Origin: JAQIBY01 sp963676165
GTDB taxonomy: Bacteria > Bacteroidota > Bacteroidia > Bacteroidales > ML635J-15
NCBI GenBank assembly: GCA_963676165.1
Contig: OY781043.1
Coordinates: 1,116,001-1,180,000, forward strand
Direction of reading: 5' to 3'
DNA: 64,000 nt
A program made the position numbers and the translations under genes. Under the pieces are notes generated by a model. It worked only from the letters and a program-made list of their open reading frames with translations. It had not been told where the DNA came from and did no database searches. Positions 23,425-31,567 of the stretch are shown one piece after another. Position 1 is the first letter of the stretch; each line of letters begins with the position of its first letter.

Positions 23425-23766
23425 CTCCTACTTGGAAATCGGTGCTTGTTCATCTGTCTTTTTTAAGTACGATTTATTTGCAATTGTAACTGTTCTTCCA
23501 AATGAAATGAGCTTATGCAGAAAATTCCACATCATCGTTCACCTGTCATATTGAAACCATATCAGGAAAAAGCATGGTTGCGTATAAATACCCCTTTGAC
23601 AGATGTAACTGCTATGTTGCAGACATTCGATTTCACACAGATGGATGTATACCCAGTTGATCCAAAAATAAAATCCATTTATGAGGATAATTCAGCACTT
23701 ATTTTATCTCTAGGTGAACATTTGAATTCTGATCAGGATGTAAATGTGAAAGATCAATTTAAATGA
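23425..23766 (+). pseudogene. SRAP (YedK/HMCES-like) C-terminal remnant
   Basis: The open frame 23515-23766 (MQKIPHHRSPVILKPYQEKAWL...) matches the C-terminal part of SOS-response-associated peptidase family proteins, which crosslink to abasic sites in single-stranded DNA. Directly upstream, another frame gives FAIVTVLPNEMS, the preceding family segment, and farther up a third frame gives LGNRCLF. The N-terminal catalytic cysteine and most of the domain are absent, so this is a frameshifted, truncated relic. Confidence 0.65.
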
Positions 23767-23923
23767 GAGGGTTTTGGACGTCGTAATCGTCACTTTTAAT
23801 ACCTGCGTATTTTTGAATACTTTTTAAACTGACTTTCGGTAATATCACTCAATTTAAAAATCGGTTCTTTTGCCTTTAAAGTCAGGAAGTTGATGTCCTA
23901 TCTTTACATCAAACGTCGCACTT

Positions 23924-25201
23924 ATGAAAGTATTTATTTTTAGTCTATTATTCACCGTCGCTTCTTTTGGTTTTTCACAACCAGTACAGACTAATGTTTT
24001 ATTACATAGTTTAGAGGGAAGAAAAAATGTATGTGTCATTCCAAATTTACCGAAAAGTATCACCGTTTGTGAATATTCCGAAGCTATTTTTCGGGTTGAT
24101 GCCAATGAACTTGATTTGCAATGGTATGCTCCTGCCGAAAGGGGATATTATCAAGTGTCAGAAGGCAATGTTTTTCGAACCAATGTACTTGATGAATCGG
24201 TTGAATACAAAGTACAAGCAACATGTCCCTATGGACAAGATCAAAAGTATAAGTTAGAGACAACCTGGCGTGGTGAAAACGGGAAAGATGGTGTGATGTT
24301 TTCTGTTTTTGTTAAAGAACAAATACATCTTCAGAGTATTGATATCCATATGGAAGAGGTGCTTACAAATTGTCATATATTTATGGTGGAAGGATCATAT
24401 GATATGATGATGAATACTCCGGCAGCCTGGACTCCAATTTATGATGAGGTGATAACAGGCTATGGGAAAGATGTGGCTGTTAATATCGATATTGAGGATG
24501 TGATTTTGGAAGAAGGCATGACGTATGGTTTCTATATCAGTCTCGAAAATGACGACTTGCTTTATTATAGTACGGGTTCAACAGTGTATCAAAATGAACA
24601 TTTGATGTTAGGAAATGGAAAAGGGATTACCTGGCCTTTTGGTTCTGCTTGTGGATTGCGTACTTTTAATGGACAACTCAATTACGCAGTAGGTACTCGT
24701 CCGCAAAGTGAAATGTACACCGTGCGTGCAAATGTTATTGAACCACCTGCTGCTCCAAATTTGTATTGCATAGGAAATCATTTTACCGTTGAAGGAAATG
24801 GATCATTTGTGTGGTATAAAAATGGCAATGAAATTGAGGATCAGAATCTGGCTGAATTTTATCCTCAAAGTAATGGAGCCTATTCTGTTGCACGACAAGT
24901 TGGGGCATGTGTAGGAGAGGAGTCTAATGCCATGTATTATGCTGTATCTAATGTTGATCTTGTTGATCCTTCCTTTGAACTCTATCCAAATCCTTTTGTG
25001 TCGTCAGTAAACTTTCATGCTGATCAGGCAATCGATGGTCGTATTTCTGTGCTTGATGCCAATGGAAATGTCATGAAAACAGAGCAACTTTATGGACAAG
25101 CTGAATGTCAATTGCAGTTGGACAATTTAAAGTCAGGATACTATCTTGTTTCTGTGGAAACAGAAGTCGATACTTATACTCAAATAATTTTTAAACAGTA
25201 A
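23924..25201 (+). CDS. Secreted protein with T9SS type A sorting domain
   Basis: The 425-residue product begins with a signal peptide (MKVFIFSLLFTVASFGFS). A beta-sandwich-rich ectodomain with paired cysteines follows, and the C-terminal sorting domain spans about 350-425 (FELYPNPFVSSVNF..., ISVLDANGNVMKTE, LDNLKSGYYLVSV). Such proteins cross the outer membrane by type IX secretion and are released or anchored on the surface. No catalytic motif is visible; a middle segment (about 115-260) may be a lectin-like sandwich. It appears monocistronic. Confidence 0.8.
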   Translation: MKVFIFSLLFTVASFGFSQPVQTNVLLHSLEGRKNVCVIPNLPKSITVCEYSEAIFRVDANELDLQWYAPAERGYYQVSEGNVFRTNVLDESVEYKVQATCPYGQDQKYKLETTWRGENGKDGVMFSVFVKEQIHLQSIDIHMEEVLTNCHIFMVEGSYDMMMNTPAAWTPIYDEVITGYGKDVAVNIDIEDVILEEGMTYGFYISLENDDLLYYSTGSTVYQNEHLMLGNGKGITWPFGSACGLRTFNGQLNYAVGTRPQSEMYTVRANVIEPPAAPNLYCIGNHFTVEGNGSFVWYKNGNEIEDQNLAEFYPQSNGAYSVARQVGACVGEESNAMYYAVSNVDLVDPSFELYPNPFVSSVNFHADQAIDGRISVLDANGNVMKTEQLYGQAECQLQLDNLKSGYYLVSVETEVDTYTQIIFKQ

Positions 25202-25322
25202 GATGGTTTGTGATTAATTCTTTGAGTTTCTACCTTGTTGAGTTGCTTCAAATATCTTAATTTCTTTTGACATGTGATAAACATTTTGCAATTTGCGTAA
25301 GTAAATTTTGAAGTGAATTATT

Positions 25323-25571
25323 ATGCCTGAATTGGAAATAAAAGTGCTTGGTGGAAAGTGCAAAAACTGTGATATGCTTGAGGTTGCATGTCGTCGTGTT
25401 GTGGAAGATTTTAATCTGGATGCTGTCATTACCCGTATCTCAGATGAGGGAAAAATTGCGGATTTTAATGTGTCACAAACGCCAGCCTTGGTCGTTAATG
25501 ATACTTTGATGTCGCAAAGAGATTTGCCTTCTGCTAGTGATCTGGAGCATTGGTTTTTTAATGCAATTTAG
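25323..25571 (+). CDS. Thioredoxin-like small redox protein (CxxC)
   Basis: An 82-residue thioredoxin-fold protein with a CKNC active site near the N-terminus (GGKCKNCDML) and the cis-proline region TPALVV, as in the thioredoxin_3 / small redox-active disulfide family. Its stop overlaps the beginning of the arsC region, so it is cotranscribed. The obvious inference is that it reduces the neighbouring thioredoxin-type arsenate reductase. Confidence 0.8.
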   Translation: MPELEIKVLGGKCKNCDMLEVACRRVVEDFNLDAVITRISDEGKIADFNVSQTPALVVNDTLMSQRDLPSASDLEHWFFNAI

Positions 25572-25576
25572 TGCAA

Positions 25577-25996
25577 ATGAAGATACTTATTCTTTGTTCC
25601 GGAAATTCTTGTCGTAGCCAGATGGCACATGGTTTTTTGCAATCAGCAGATAGCAAACTACATGTTCGTTCAGCGGGAACTGAACCTGCAAAAACGGTCA
25701 ATCCGAAAGCTATTCAGGTTATGCAAGAAAAAGGCATAGATATCTCAATGCACTCGCCTTCTTTCGTGGATAAATATCTGTCAGAACCCTGGGATTATGT
25801 GATCACTGTTTGCGATGATGCCGATGAAAGCTGTCCTGTTTTTATGGGTGAAGTCAAACACCGTTTGCATATAGGCTTTGACGATCCCTCATTTGTTGCT
25901 GGGAGTGATGCATTTGTTATACAAGAATTTCGTCGTGTTCGCGATGAAATACACGTGAAATTCAGAGAGTTCTATCTTACTCACTTATCTTGTTAA
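25577..25996 (+). CDS. arsC: Arsenate reductase, thioredoxin-coupled LMW-phosphatase type
   Basis: This protein (139 residues) has the low-molecular-weight tyrosine phosphatase fold used by ArsC of the pI258 type. The P-loop is CSGNSCRS (Cys7 nucleophile), and two further cysteines in ITVCDDADESCPVF fit the disulfide relay. A C-terminal DDPS motif (FDDPSF) carries the general acid. I start it at the ATG at 25577 rather than the GTG at 25571. No arsenite pump or ArsR gene is adjacent. Confidence 0.9.
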   Translation: MKILILCSGNSCRSQMAHGFLQSADSKLHVRSAGTEPAKTVNPKAIQVMQEKGIDISMHSPSFVDKYLSEPWDYVITVCDDADESCPVFMGEVKHRLHIGFDDPSFVAGSDAFVIQEFRRVRDEIHVKFREFYLTHLSC

Positions 25997-26008
25997 AATC
26001 ATTTGAAA

Positions 26009-26047
26009 AAAAAGCGAGCATACAGAATGTAAAGTTTATCGCTTTTT
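26009..26047 (+). terminator. Probable terminator downstream of arsC
   Basis: AAAAAGCGA (26009-26017) pairs with TCGCTTTTT (26039-26047) around a 21-base loop. The T-run follows the stem on the plus strand, between the arsC stop and the next start codon. Confidence 0.5.
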
Positions 26048-26060
26048 ATATTTTAGTCGA

Positions 26061-26672
26061 GTGAATAAATACATCGTCATAGAAGGAAATATTGGTGCGG
26101 GAAAAACAACTTTTGTCCGTCGCTTTGTTGATGACATCAATGCGAGAGGAATTTACGAGCGCTTTGAGGACAATGATTTTCTTCCGAAATTTTATGCCGA
26201 GCCTGAAAAATATGCCTTTACTTTGGAAATGTCTTTTCTTGCGGATCGGTATCATCAACTGAGAGAAGAATTGAACAAGCAGGATATTTTCACAACAGGA
26301 ATTGTTAGCGATTACTTCCTCATGAAATCCCTCATTTTTGCACGATCTACCTTAGGAGAGGATGAGTATCGTTTGTATCGCGATATTTTTGAGATTATTT
26401 ATCAGCGGCTATCAAAACCTGATTTATATGTGTATTTGCATAAGACCCCGGAAACATTGTTGAAAAATATTTCAAAACGAGGGCGATCTTATGAAAAAAC
26501 GATTACCGGAGAGTATTTAAAGAGCATAGAATCGTCTTATTTTACCTTTTTCAAGCAGCACCCAGAGCTGAATCCGTTGATTATTGATACTGACGGACTT
26601 GATTTTGTTACCAATAAGGCAGATTACCAGCAGATTTGCGAAATAATTAACAATGAATTGAAAAAACACTAA
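26061..26672 (+). CDS. Deoxynucleoside kinase
   Basis: The 203-residue enzyme phosphorylates deoxynucleosides for salvage. It has the P-loop EGNIGAGKTTF at the N-terminus, the substrate-binding EDNDFLPKFY segment, the catalytic SDYFLMKSL region and the ISKRGRSYE lid, as in deoxyadenosine/deoxyguanosine kinases. The start is a GTG at 26061, with no better ATG nearby. It stands alone between arsC and the OmpA/TPR lipoprotein gene. Confidence 0.9.
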   Translation: MNKYIVIEGNIGAGKTTFVRRFVDDINARGIYERFEDNDFLPKFYAEPEKYAFTLEMSFLADRYHQLREELNKQDIFTTGIVSDYFLMKSLIFARSTLGEDEYRLYRDIFEIIYQRLSKPDLYVYLHKTPETLLKNISKRGRSYEKTITGEYLKSIESSYFTFFKQHPELNPLIIDTDGLDFVTNKADYQQICEIINNELKKH

Positions 26673-26699
26673 TTCGCTTAGTTTTACATAGCTTACCCT

Positions 26700-26730
26700 T
26701 TTGTATTTTTAAAAAAATCTCTTATTTTTG
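26700..26730 (+). promoter_or_regulatory. Bacteroidota-type promoter for the TPR/OmpA lipoprotein
   Basis: TTTG at 26700-26703 and TATTTTTG at 26723-26730 match the -33/-7 consensus (TTTG and TAnnTTTG) with 19 bases between. It lies about 60 bases upstream of the start codon at 26793. Confidence 0.65.
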
Positions 26731-26792
26731 TGGACATTCTAAGTAAAGTTTAGAAATTTATTGAAAATTTAAACCGAATAACGTACAAAATT

Positions 26793-28505
26793 ATGAAAAG
26801 ACTTACTTATTCTTTAGCAATTATCATGTTGATCGCTTTGGTATCAAGTTGTGCTAGCTTAAAGAAAATGCAGCAAACAGCCGAAGAAATCGACTACACC
26901 GTTGAGCCAGAGGTTCTTGAAATGCATGCAGGCGAGATTGCTGTTAGCATCTCCGGAAAAGTGCCTGAAAAATATTTCAACAAAAAAGCAACTGCTCTTA
27001 TTACTCCGGTATTGGTGTATGAAGGTGGAGAAACTGCTTTAACTCCGGTTACTATCCAAGGTGAAAAAGTTGAAGGTAACAACACTGCAATTAATTTTGT
27101 GGAAGGCGGAAGTTTTACATATTCTGATAAAACTCAGTATAAAGACGATATGTTGAGATCACATCTCGAACTTCGCGTTGTAGCATCTAAAGGAAGCAAA
27201 TCTGTAGAGTTTGATCCTTATAAAATTGCTGACGGTGTTGTAGCTACTCCTGCACTTGTTAAAGTAAATCCTAAAGTTGTTTTTGCTAAGGATAAATTCC
27301 AAAAAGATGTTCCTGCAACTGAAGTTGCTCAAGTGAACTTTGACAAAAACAGTTCTACTTTGAAATATTCAGAAAGACGTGCTGAAGACATCAAAATGTT
27401 GAAAGAATTCATTAGTGAAGTAAAAGAAAATGAACGTAAACGTTTTGATAACGTTGACGTTGAAGCTTATGCTTCTCCTGAAGGTTCAGAAGAACTTAAT
27501 GACAAATTAGCAAACAAACGTGCTGATGTTGCTAAAAACTTTATTGATGATGAATTCAAAGATATTGAAGATCTTGATGAAACTTCATTCTTCTTAGAAA
27601 ATGCAACTCCTGAAGATTGGGCTGGTTTTGAAAAACTCGTTCGTGAATCAGAATTGGAAGAAAAAGATATGATTCTTCGCGTTATCCAAATGCACAGTGA
27701 TGTAAACCAACGTGAAAAAGAATTCCGTAATATGACTAAAATTTTCAAAGAACTTGAAGATGAAATTCACCCAAAACTTCGTCGTTCAGAATTGAAAGTT
27801 AACATTACTTTGATTGGTCATACTGATGAAGAAATTAAAAATCTTGTTGAAACTGATATTGATAGCTTGATGCAAGAAGAATTGCTTTATGCTGCAACAC
27901 TTTATCCTGAAGATTTCCAAAAACAACTTGACATTTACACTAACTACACTGAAAAATATCAAGATGACTGGAGAGGTCACAACAATGTAGGTGCTGCTCA
28001 GTTCGAACTTGGAAATGTTGAAGCTGCTAAAACTGCTTTCGAAAAAGCAAAAGCTGCTAAAGCAAATGCTACAGTATTCAATAACATTGCTGCTGTTGAG
28101 TTAATCAACGGAGATCTTGAAAGTGCTGAAACTAATCTTACATCAGCTACCGGTGTGAAAGAAGCTTCTTACAACTTAGGTATCATTAAAATCAAACAAG
28201 CTAATTACGAATCAGCTGTAAATTACTTCGGTGAAGGTTGTTGTTTCAACTCTGCACTTGCTAATGTATTGGCTGGTAATTTTGACGATGCTGTTCGTTA
28301 TGCAGAATGTGGTGATGACAAAGACGAAGCTATGAACTACTATGTAAAAGCTATCGCTGGTGCTCGTAAAGCAGACACTGAATTGATGTATAACAACCTC
28401 AGAACTGCTTGTACTAAAGATGCTGCTTTGAAAGCTCACGCTGCTAAAGACGTTGAATTCGTGAAATTCCACGAAGAACAAACTTTCAAAAATATTGTAG
28501 AATAA
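26793..28505 (+). CDS. OmpA-domain and TPR lipoprotein
   Basis: This 570-residue lipoprotein has its lipobox at LVSSCAS (Cys20). An N-terminal beta domain (about 35-170) is followed by an OmpA-like peptidoglycan-associated segment (about 180-265; VNFDKNSSTLKYSERRAEDI and VEAYASPEGSEELNDKLANKRA). After a helical linker come TPR repeats (about 390-540). A strong promoter lies upstream and an intrinsic terminator directly downstream, suggesting high expression as a single-gene unit. It probably links the outer membrane to peptidoglycan; the TPR part may bind partner proteins. Confidence 0.8.
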   Translation: MKRLTYSLAIIMLIALVSSCASLKKMQQTAEEIDYTVEPEVLEMHAGEIAVSISGKVPEKYFNKKATALITPVLVYEGGETALTPVTIQGEKVEGNNTAINFVEGGSFTYSDKTQYKDDMLRSHLELRVVASKGSKSVEFDPYKIADGVVATPALVKVNPKVVFAKDKFQKDVPATEVAQVNFDKNSSTLKYSERRAEDIKMLKEFISEVKENERKRFDNVDVEAYASPEGSEELNDKLANKRADVAKNFIDDEFKDIEDLDETSFFLENATPEDWAGFEKLVRESELEEKDMILRVIQMHSDVNQREKEFRNMTKIFKELEDEIHPKLRRSELKVNITLIGHTDEEIKNLVETDIDSLMQEELLYAATLYPEDFQKQLDIYTNYTEKYQDDWRGHNNVGAAQFELGNVEAAKTAFEKAKAAKANATVFNNIAAVELINGDLESAETNLTSATGVKEASYNLGIIKIKQANYESAVNYFGEGCCFNSALANVLAGNFDDAVRYAECGDDKDEAMNYYVKAIAGARKADTELMYNNLRTACTKDAALKAHAAKDVEFVKFHEEQTFKNIVE

Positions 28506-28524
28506 TCTTACAATCATGATAATG

Positions 28525-28555
28525 AAAAAGGCTATCCATTGGGTAGCCTTTTTTT
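28525..28555 (+). terminator. Intrinsic terminator
   Basis: AAAAAGGCTATCC pairs with GGGTAGCCTTTTT (one G-T wobble) around a 3-base loop, followed by T residues, 20 bases after the stop of the TPR/OmpA lipoprotein. Confidence 0.9.
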
Positions 28556-28803
28556 ATGGTCGATTTTTCTTTTTTCTCTTGCTGAGTATTTCTGAAGCAA
28601 GTAGATTTAAAGATGATTTTGAGAAGTTCCTCCGTAGGGAAAAGCTTTTAGAAAAGTAATTTACAAGGTAGGAAGTGAACTGAAATAACCAATGATCGTT
28701 CTGAAACCCCCTGTTTTCGACACTGGGTCACCCAAATTCAAACAATTCAGATAAATATTTTTGATTTTTCGTCAAGAAAAGCGTTTGTGTAATCTTCTTT
28801 TTA

Positions 28804-29523
28804 TTATGATTCATTACTCCAGTCAATTTTATAAATTAGCCCAGGGTGTATATAACAAATTTCCTTTTTACATTCATTGCTAACAATATCTACTGCTAAT
28901 TTTTCAATAGAAATAATATCTCCGATTTGGTTTTCTATTATAAACTTAATATCATTATCTGGGATTTTATCAAAAACAACACGAAGTAATAATTTATCAC
29001 ATCTGTTCTCTGATACAAACATCCAATATTTAGGGAAAGATTTTTCTTTATATGTTTCTGCCTCATACTCAAAATGTATAGTTTTTTTTTCTCTTTTATG
29101 CAAACTTGGAGTAATTTCACAAATATAATCTGTCCATTCTGTGTTTTTCGGTAAAGTATCCACTTTACGTAATGTTCCATTAGTTATTTTAAATTTACCT
29201 ATGCTTTTTGGTCCCATTCCTACCCGAAGTCCATTGAGATCTTCTATTCTTGATACTAATTCAAATTTTCTAAATCCATGAAATTTTTGATCTTGACAAA
29301 GCCATTTACAACTTAGTTCCACAAATGTATAGTAGTACTTAAAATTTCTTGCCTTTCTGCCAGCATATACCGATCTTATTATATTTGTTAGGCCTTTTAT
29401 GCCATGAAATAATATAATAAAACCCCCAATAGAACCAATTATTGTCAAAACTGTTGTCATCATATATTTTAAAGATTTCTTTTCATTGTTGTCCTGTAAA
29501 CAAATAAGAGAAGGGAGATTCAT
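28804..29523 (-). CDS. Membrane-anchored protein of unknown function
   Basis: This protein of 239 residues has one transmembrane segment (about 22-44, MTTVLTIIGSIGGFIILFHG). Its soluble, mostly beta domain has several tryptophans and cysteines and ends in HPGLIYKIDW. I recognise no family. In size and layout it resembles the protein at 20481-21245. The nearby promoter region contains a dispersed palindromic element (29704-29760). It looks like an accessory gene placed between core genes. Confidence 0.6.
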   Translation of the reverse strand: MNLPSLICLQDNNEKKSLKYMMTTVLTIIGSIGGFIILFHGIKGLTNIIRSVYAGRKARNFKYYYTFVELSCKWLCQDQKFHGFRKFELVSRIEDLNGLRVGMGPKSIGKFKITNGTLRKVDTLPKNTEWTDYICEITPSLHKREKKTIHFEYEAETYKEKSFPKYWMFVSENRCDKLLLRVVFDKIPDNDIKFIIENQIGDIISIEKLAVDIVSNECKKEICYIHPGLIYKIDWSNES

Positions 29524-29703
29524 GAGAAACTCCCAATTCTTTTTGTAGTTTTGTTATGACCAAACAACATAACTACAATGCATAAAACTACACATTTTTT
29601 TGGAACCTGCGTTTTTGGACAGCTGATTTCTTTAATTGACATCAATAACGTCCTAAATAATTCAATAGAAATGATTGATAGTTCAACTATTAGTCTTTTC
29701 ATG

Positions 29704-29760
29704 GGATGCTTTTGAACATGATTTTTGCAAGAAAAAGCAAAAACTCATGCCAAAAAAGCT
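29704..29760. repeat. Dispersed palindromic element, copy 2
   Basis: GGATGCTTTTGAACATGATTTTTGC faces GCAAAAACTCATGCCAAAA across a short A-rich loop, closely matching the element at 14121-14182 in sequence and fold. The surrounding stretch 29524-29852 has no gene that I can support. Confidence 0.65.
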
Positions 29761-29852
29761 ACTATAGTTTATGAATAAAATACTCTGGGATAAATCGTAA
29801 ATCGCAGATTTATTGTTTTATATCTGTTATTCCCTAAATTTTTGCTTGATCC

Positions 29853-30383
29853 TCAAACGCTCACTTTTTTAAACACTTCCCACATACAGATACCTCCTGA
29901 AATACTTACGTTTAGAGAGTGTTTAGTACCTTCTTGCGGAATTTCTAATACCATATCACACATGTCAATAATTGCCTGTTCAACACCATTGACTTCGTTT
30001 CCAAAGACCAGCGCTATTTTTTTATCATTTGGCAGCTCAAAGTTTTGCATCGGTGTGCTATCTTCAGTGATTTCAATGCTGATCAGAAAATACCCTTCAG
30101 ATTTTAGTTGACCTACAGTTTCAATACTATCTTTACAATATTCCCAGTTGACAGTTTCAGTAGCACCCAATGCTGTTTTGCGTATGTCGCGATGTGGTGG
30201 TTTGCCTGTAATGCCACAAAGCAAAATCTTTTCAAAACGAAATGCATCAGCTGTTCGGAAAAAAGATCCTACATTATGATGACTTCGAATGTTGTCAAGA
30301 ACTATGCTTACAGGGTATTTAGGGCTGTTTTTAAAATCCTCCTCACTTAGACGTGGTATTTCGTCTGTTTCAAGTTTTCTCAT
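29853..30383 (-). CDS. TrmH/SpoU-family RNA 2'-O-methyltransferase
   Basis: A 176-residue SPOUT methyltransferase acting on tRNA or rRNA ribose. The three motifs are clear: NIRSHHNVGSFFRTADAF (motif 1), ALVFGNEVNGV (motif 2) and IPQEGTKHSLNVSISGGI (motif 3, with Asn-Val-Ser). The RNA target cannot be told from sequence alone. Its ATG overlaps the stop of the upstream amidohydrolase gene by 4 bases, so they are translationally coupled. Confidence 0.9.
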   Translation of the reverse strand: MRKLETDEIPRLSEEDFKNSPKYPVSIVLDNIRSHHNVGSFFRTADAFRFEKILLCGITGKPPHRDIRKTALGATETVNWEYCKDSIETVGQLKSEGYFLISIEITEDSTPMQNFELPNDKKIALVFGNEVNGVEQAIIDMCDMVLEIPQEGTKHSLNVSISGGICMWEVFKKVSV

Positions 30384-31567
30384 CCTTTAAACTGTTTTAA
30401 AAAATTCATTCCTAACCATGCCATGCCGGCAGATGCAAATTTAAGCGCATTGTGATCGATGTCAAAATGGGCATTGTGAACGTTCACATCTCCCAAAGTT
30501 TCACCTCGAATCCCAAAACGGTAAAACACGGATGGCATTTTTTGTGAGTAAACAGCAAAATCTTCTCCTGTCATACGGATATCCATTTTTTCAACATGTT
30601 TGCTTCCGAGTAAATCGTGCATGTATTCCATTGCATCTGTGGTGTATTCCGTGTGGTTTGTAAGGCTTGGATAACCTTTGACAATATTTAATTCAGCTTC
30701 AACTCCATAGCGTTGGGCAATTCGCTTGATGATATCTTGCATTTGATTTTTCGCGTAGGCTCTAAATTGCTCATCCATTGTGCGGAATGTTCCTTCAAGT
30801 TTAACCTCGGAAGGAATGACATTATTGCTTCCATTGGCTGTGAATTTTCCAAATCCAATAATGACAGGAACGTCTTTTGCCATAGCAGGAAGTTCTTCTT
30901 TTAATTTCAAGAGAATTTCCGAAGCACAAGCTACGCTGTCTTTTGTGAGTTTTGGTGTGGCTGCATGTCCACCTTTGCCTTTTACTGTAATGTAAACTTC
31001 ATCGGTAGAAGCCATATAAGGTCCGGGGCAAAATCCACTTGTCCCTACTGGCATTCCGGGCATAACGTGCTGACCAATAATAAGTCGTGGTTTGTGTGTT
31101 TCAAAAATACCAGATTCTATCACTTTAGTAGCACCTCCGGGTAACAGCTCTTCTCCGGGTTGAAAGATTGCTAAAACCTTACCTTGCCATTGAGATTTGT
31201 TCTTGTTTAATATTTGCAAAGCTCCCAAAAGTGCAGTCATATGTGTGTCGTGTCCACATGCGTGCATTACGCCATCGTTTTGTGACGCATAATCTGTTTG
31301 GTTTGCTTCTTGAATAGGAAGCGCATCCATGTCTGCTCTCAAAGCTATGCAGATGTCAGGTTTTCCCGCCGTGATAACCACAGCAAGGCCAGTGTCTGCA
31401 ATTTCCTCAACAGAATCAAATCCGTAGGAGATGAGTTTTTCCTTCAGATATTTTTGAGTTTTAAACTCTTTAAAACTTAGTTCAGGATATTTATGCAAAT
31501 GCTTTCGCGTTGCAATCAATTCGTCCAATAGGCTATCTGCTGTATGTAGTATGTTATGTGCGTCCAT
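30380..31567 (-). CDS. M20-family amidohydrolase (N-acyl amino acid/hippurate hydrolase type)
   Basis: This protein of 395 residues belongs to peptidase family M20D. Metal-binding motifs include ALRADMDALPIQE, HACGHDTHMTALLGA and QPGEELLPGGA, with the C-terminal MTGEDFAVYSQ motif. It probably cleaves N-acyl amino acids or related amides in the cytoplasm. No signal peptide is seen. The start codon overlaps the preceding stop (TAATG), and its own stop overlaps the trmH-type start, so it is the middle gene of a tightly coupled three-gene operon. Confidence 0.9.
   Translation of the reverse strand: MDAHNILHTADSLLDELIATRKHLHKYPELSFKEFKTQKYLKEKLISYGFDSVEEIADTGLAVVITAGKPDICIALRADMDALPIQEANQTDYASQNDGVMHACGHDTHMTALLGALQILNKNKSQWQGKVLAIFQPGEELLPGGATKVIESGIFETHKPRLIIGQHVMPGMPVGTSGFCPGPYMASTDEVYITVKGKGGHAATPKLTKDSVACASEILLKLKEELPAMAKDVPVIIGFGKFTANGSNNVIPSEVKLEGTFRTMDEQFRAYAKNQMQDIIKRIAQRYGVEAELNIVKGYPSLTNHTEYTTDAMEYMHDLLGSKHVEKMDIRMTGEDFAVYSQKMPSVFYRFGIRGETLGDVNVHNAHFDIDHNALKFASAGMAWLGMNFLKQFKG

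Noticed and set aside
29520..29702. 60-codon minus-strand frame upstream of the membrane protein gene
   Set aside because: No start context, no family and low-complexity composition; probably chance in AT-rich DNA.
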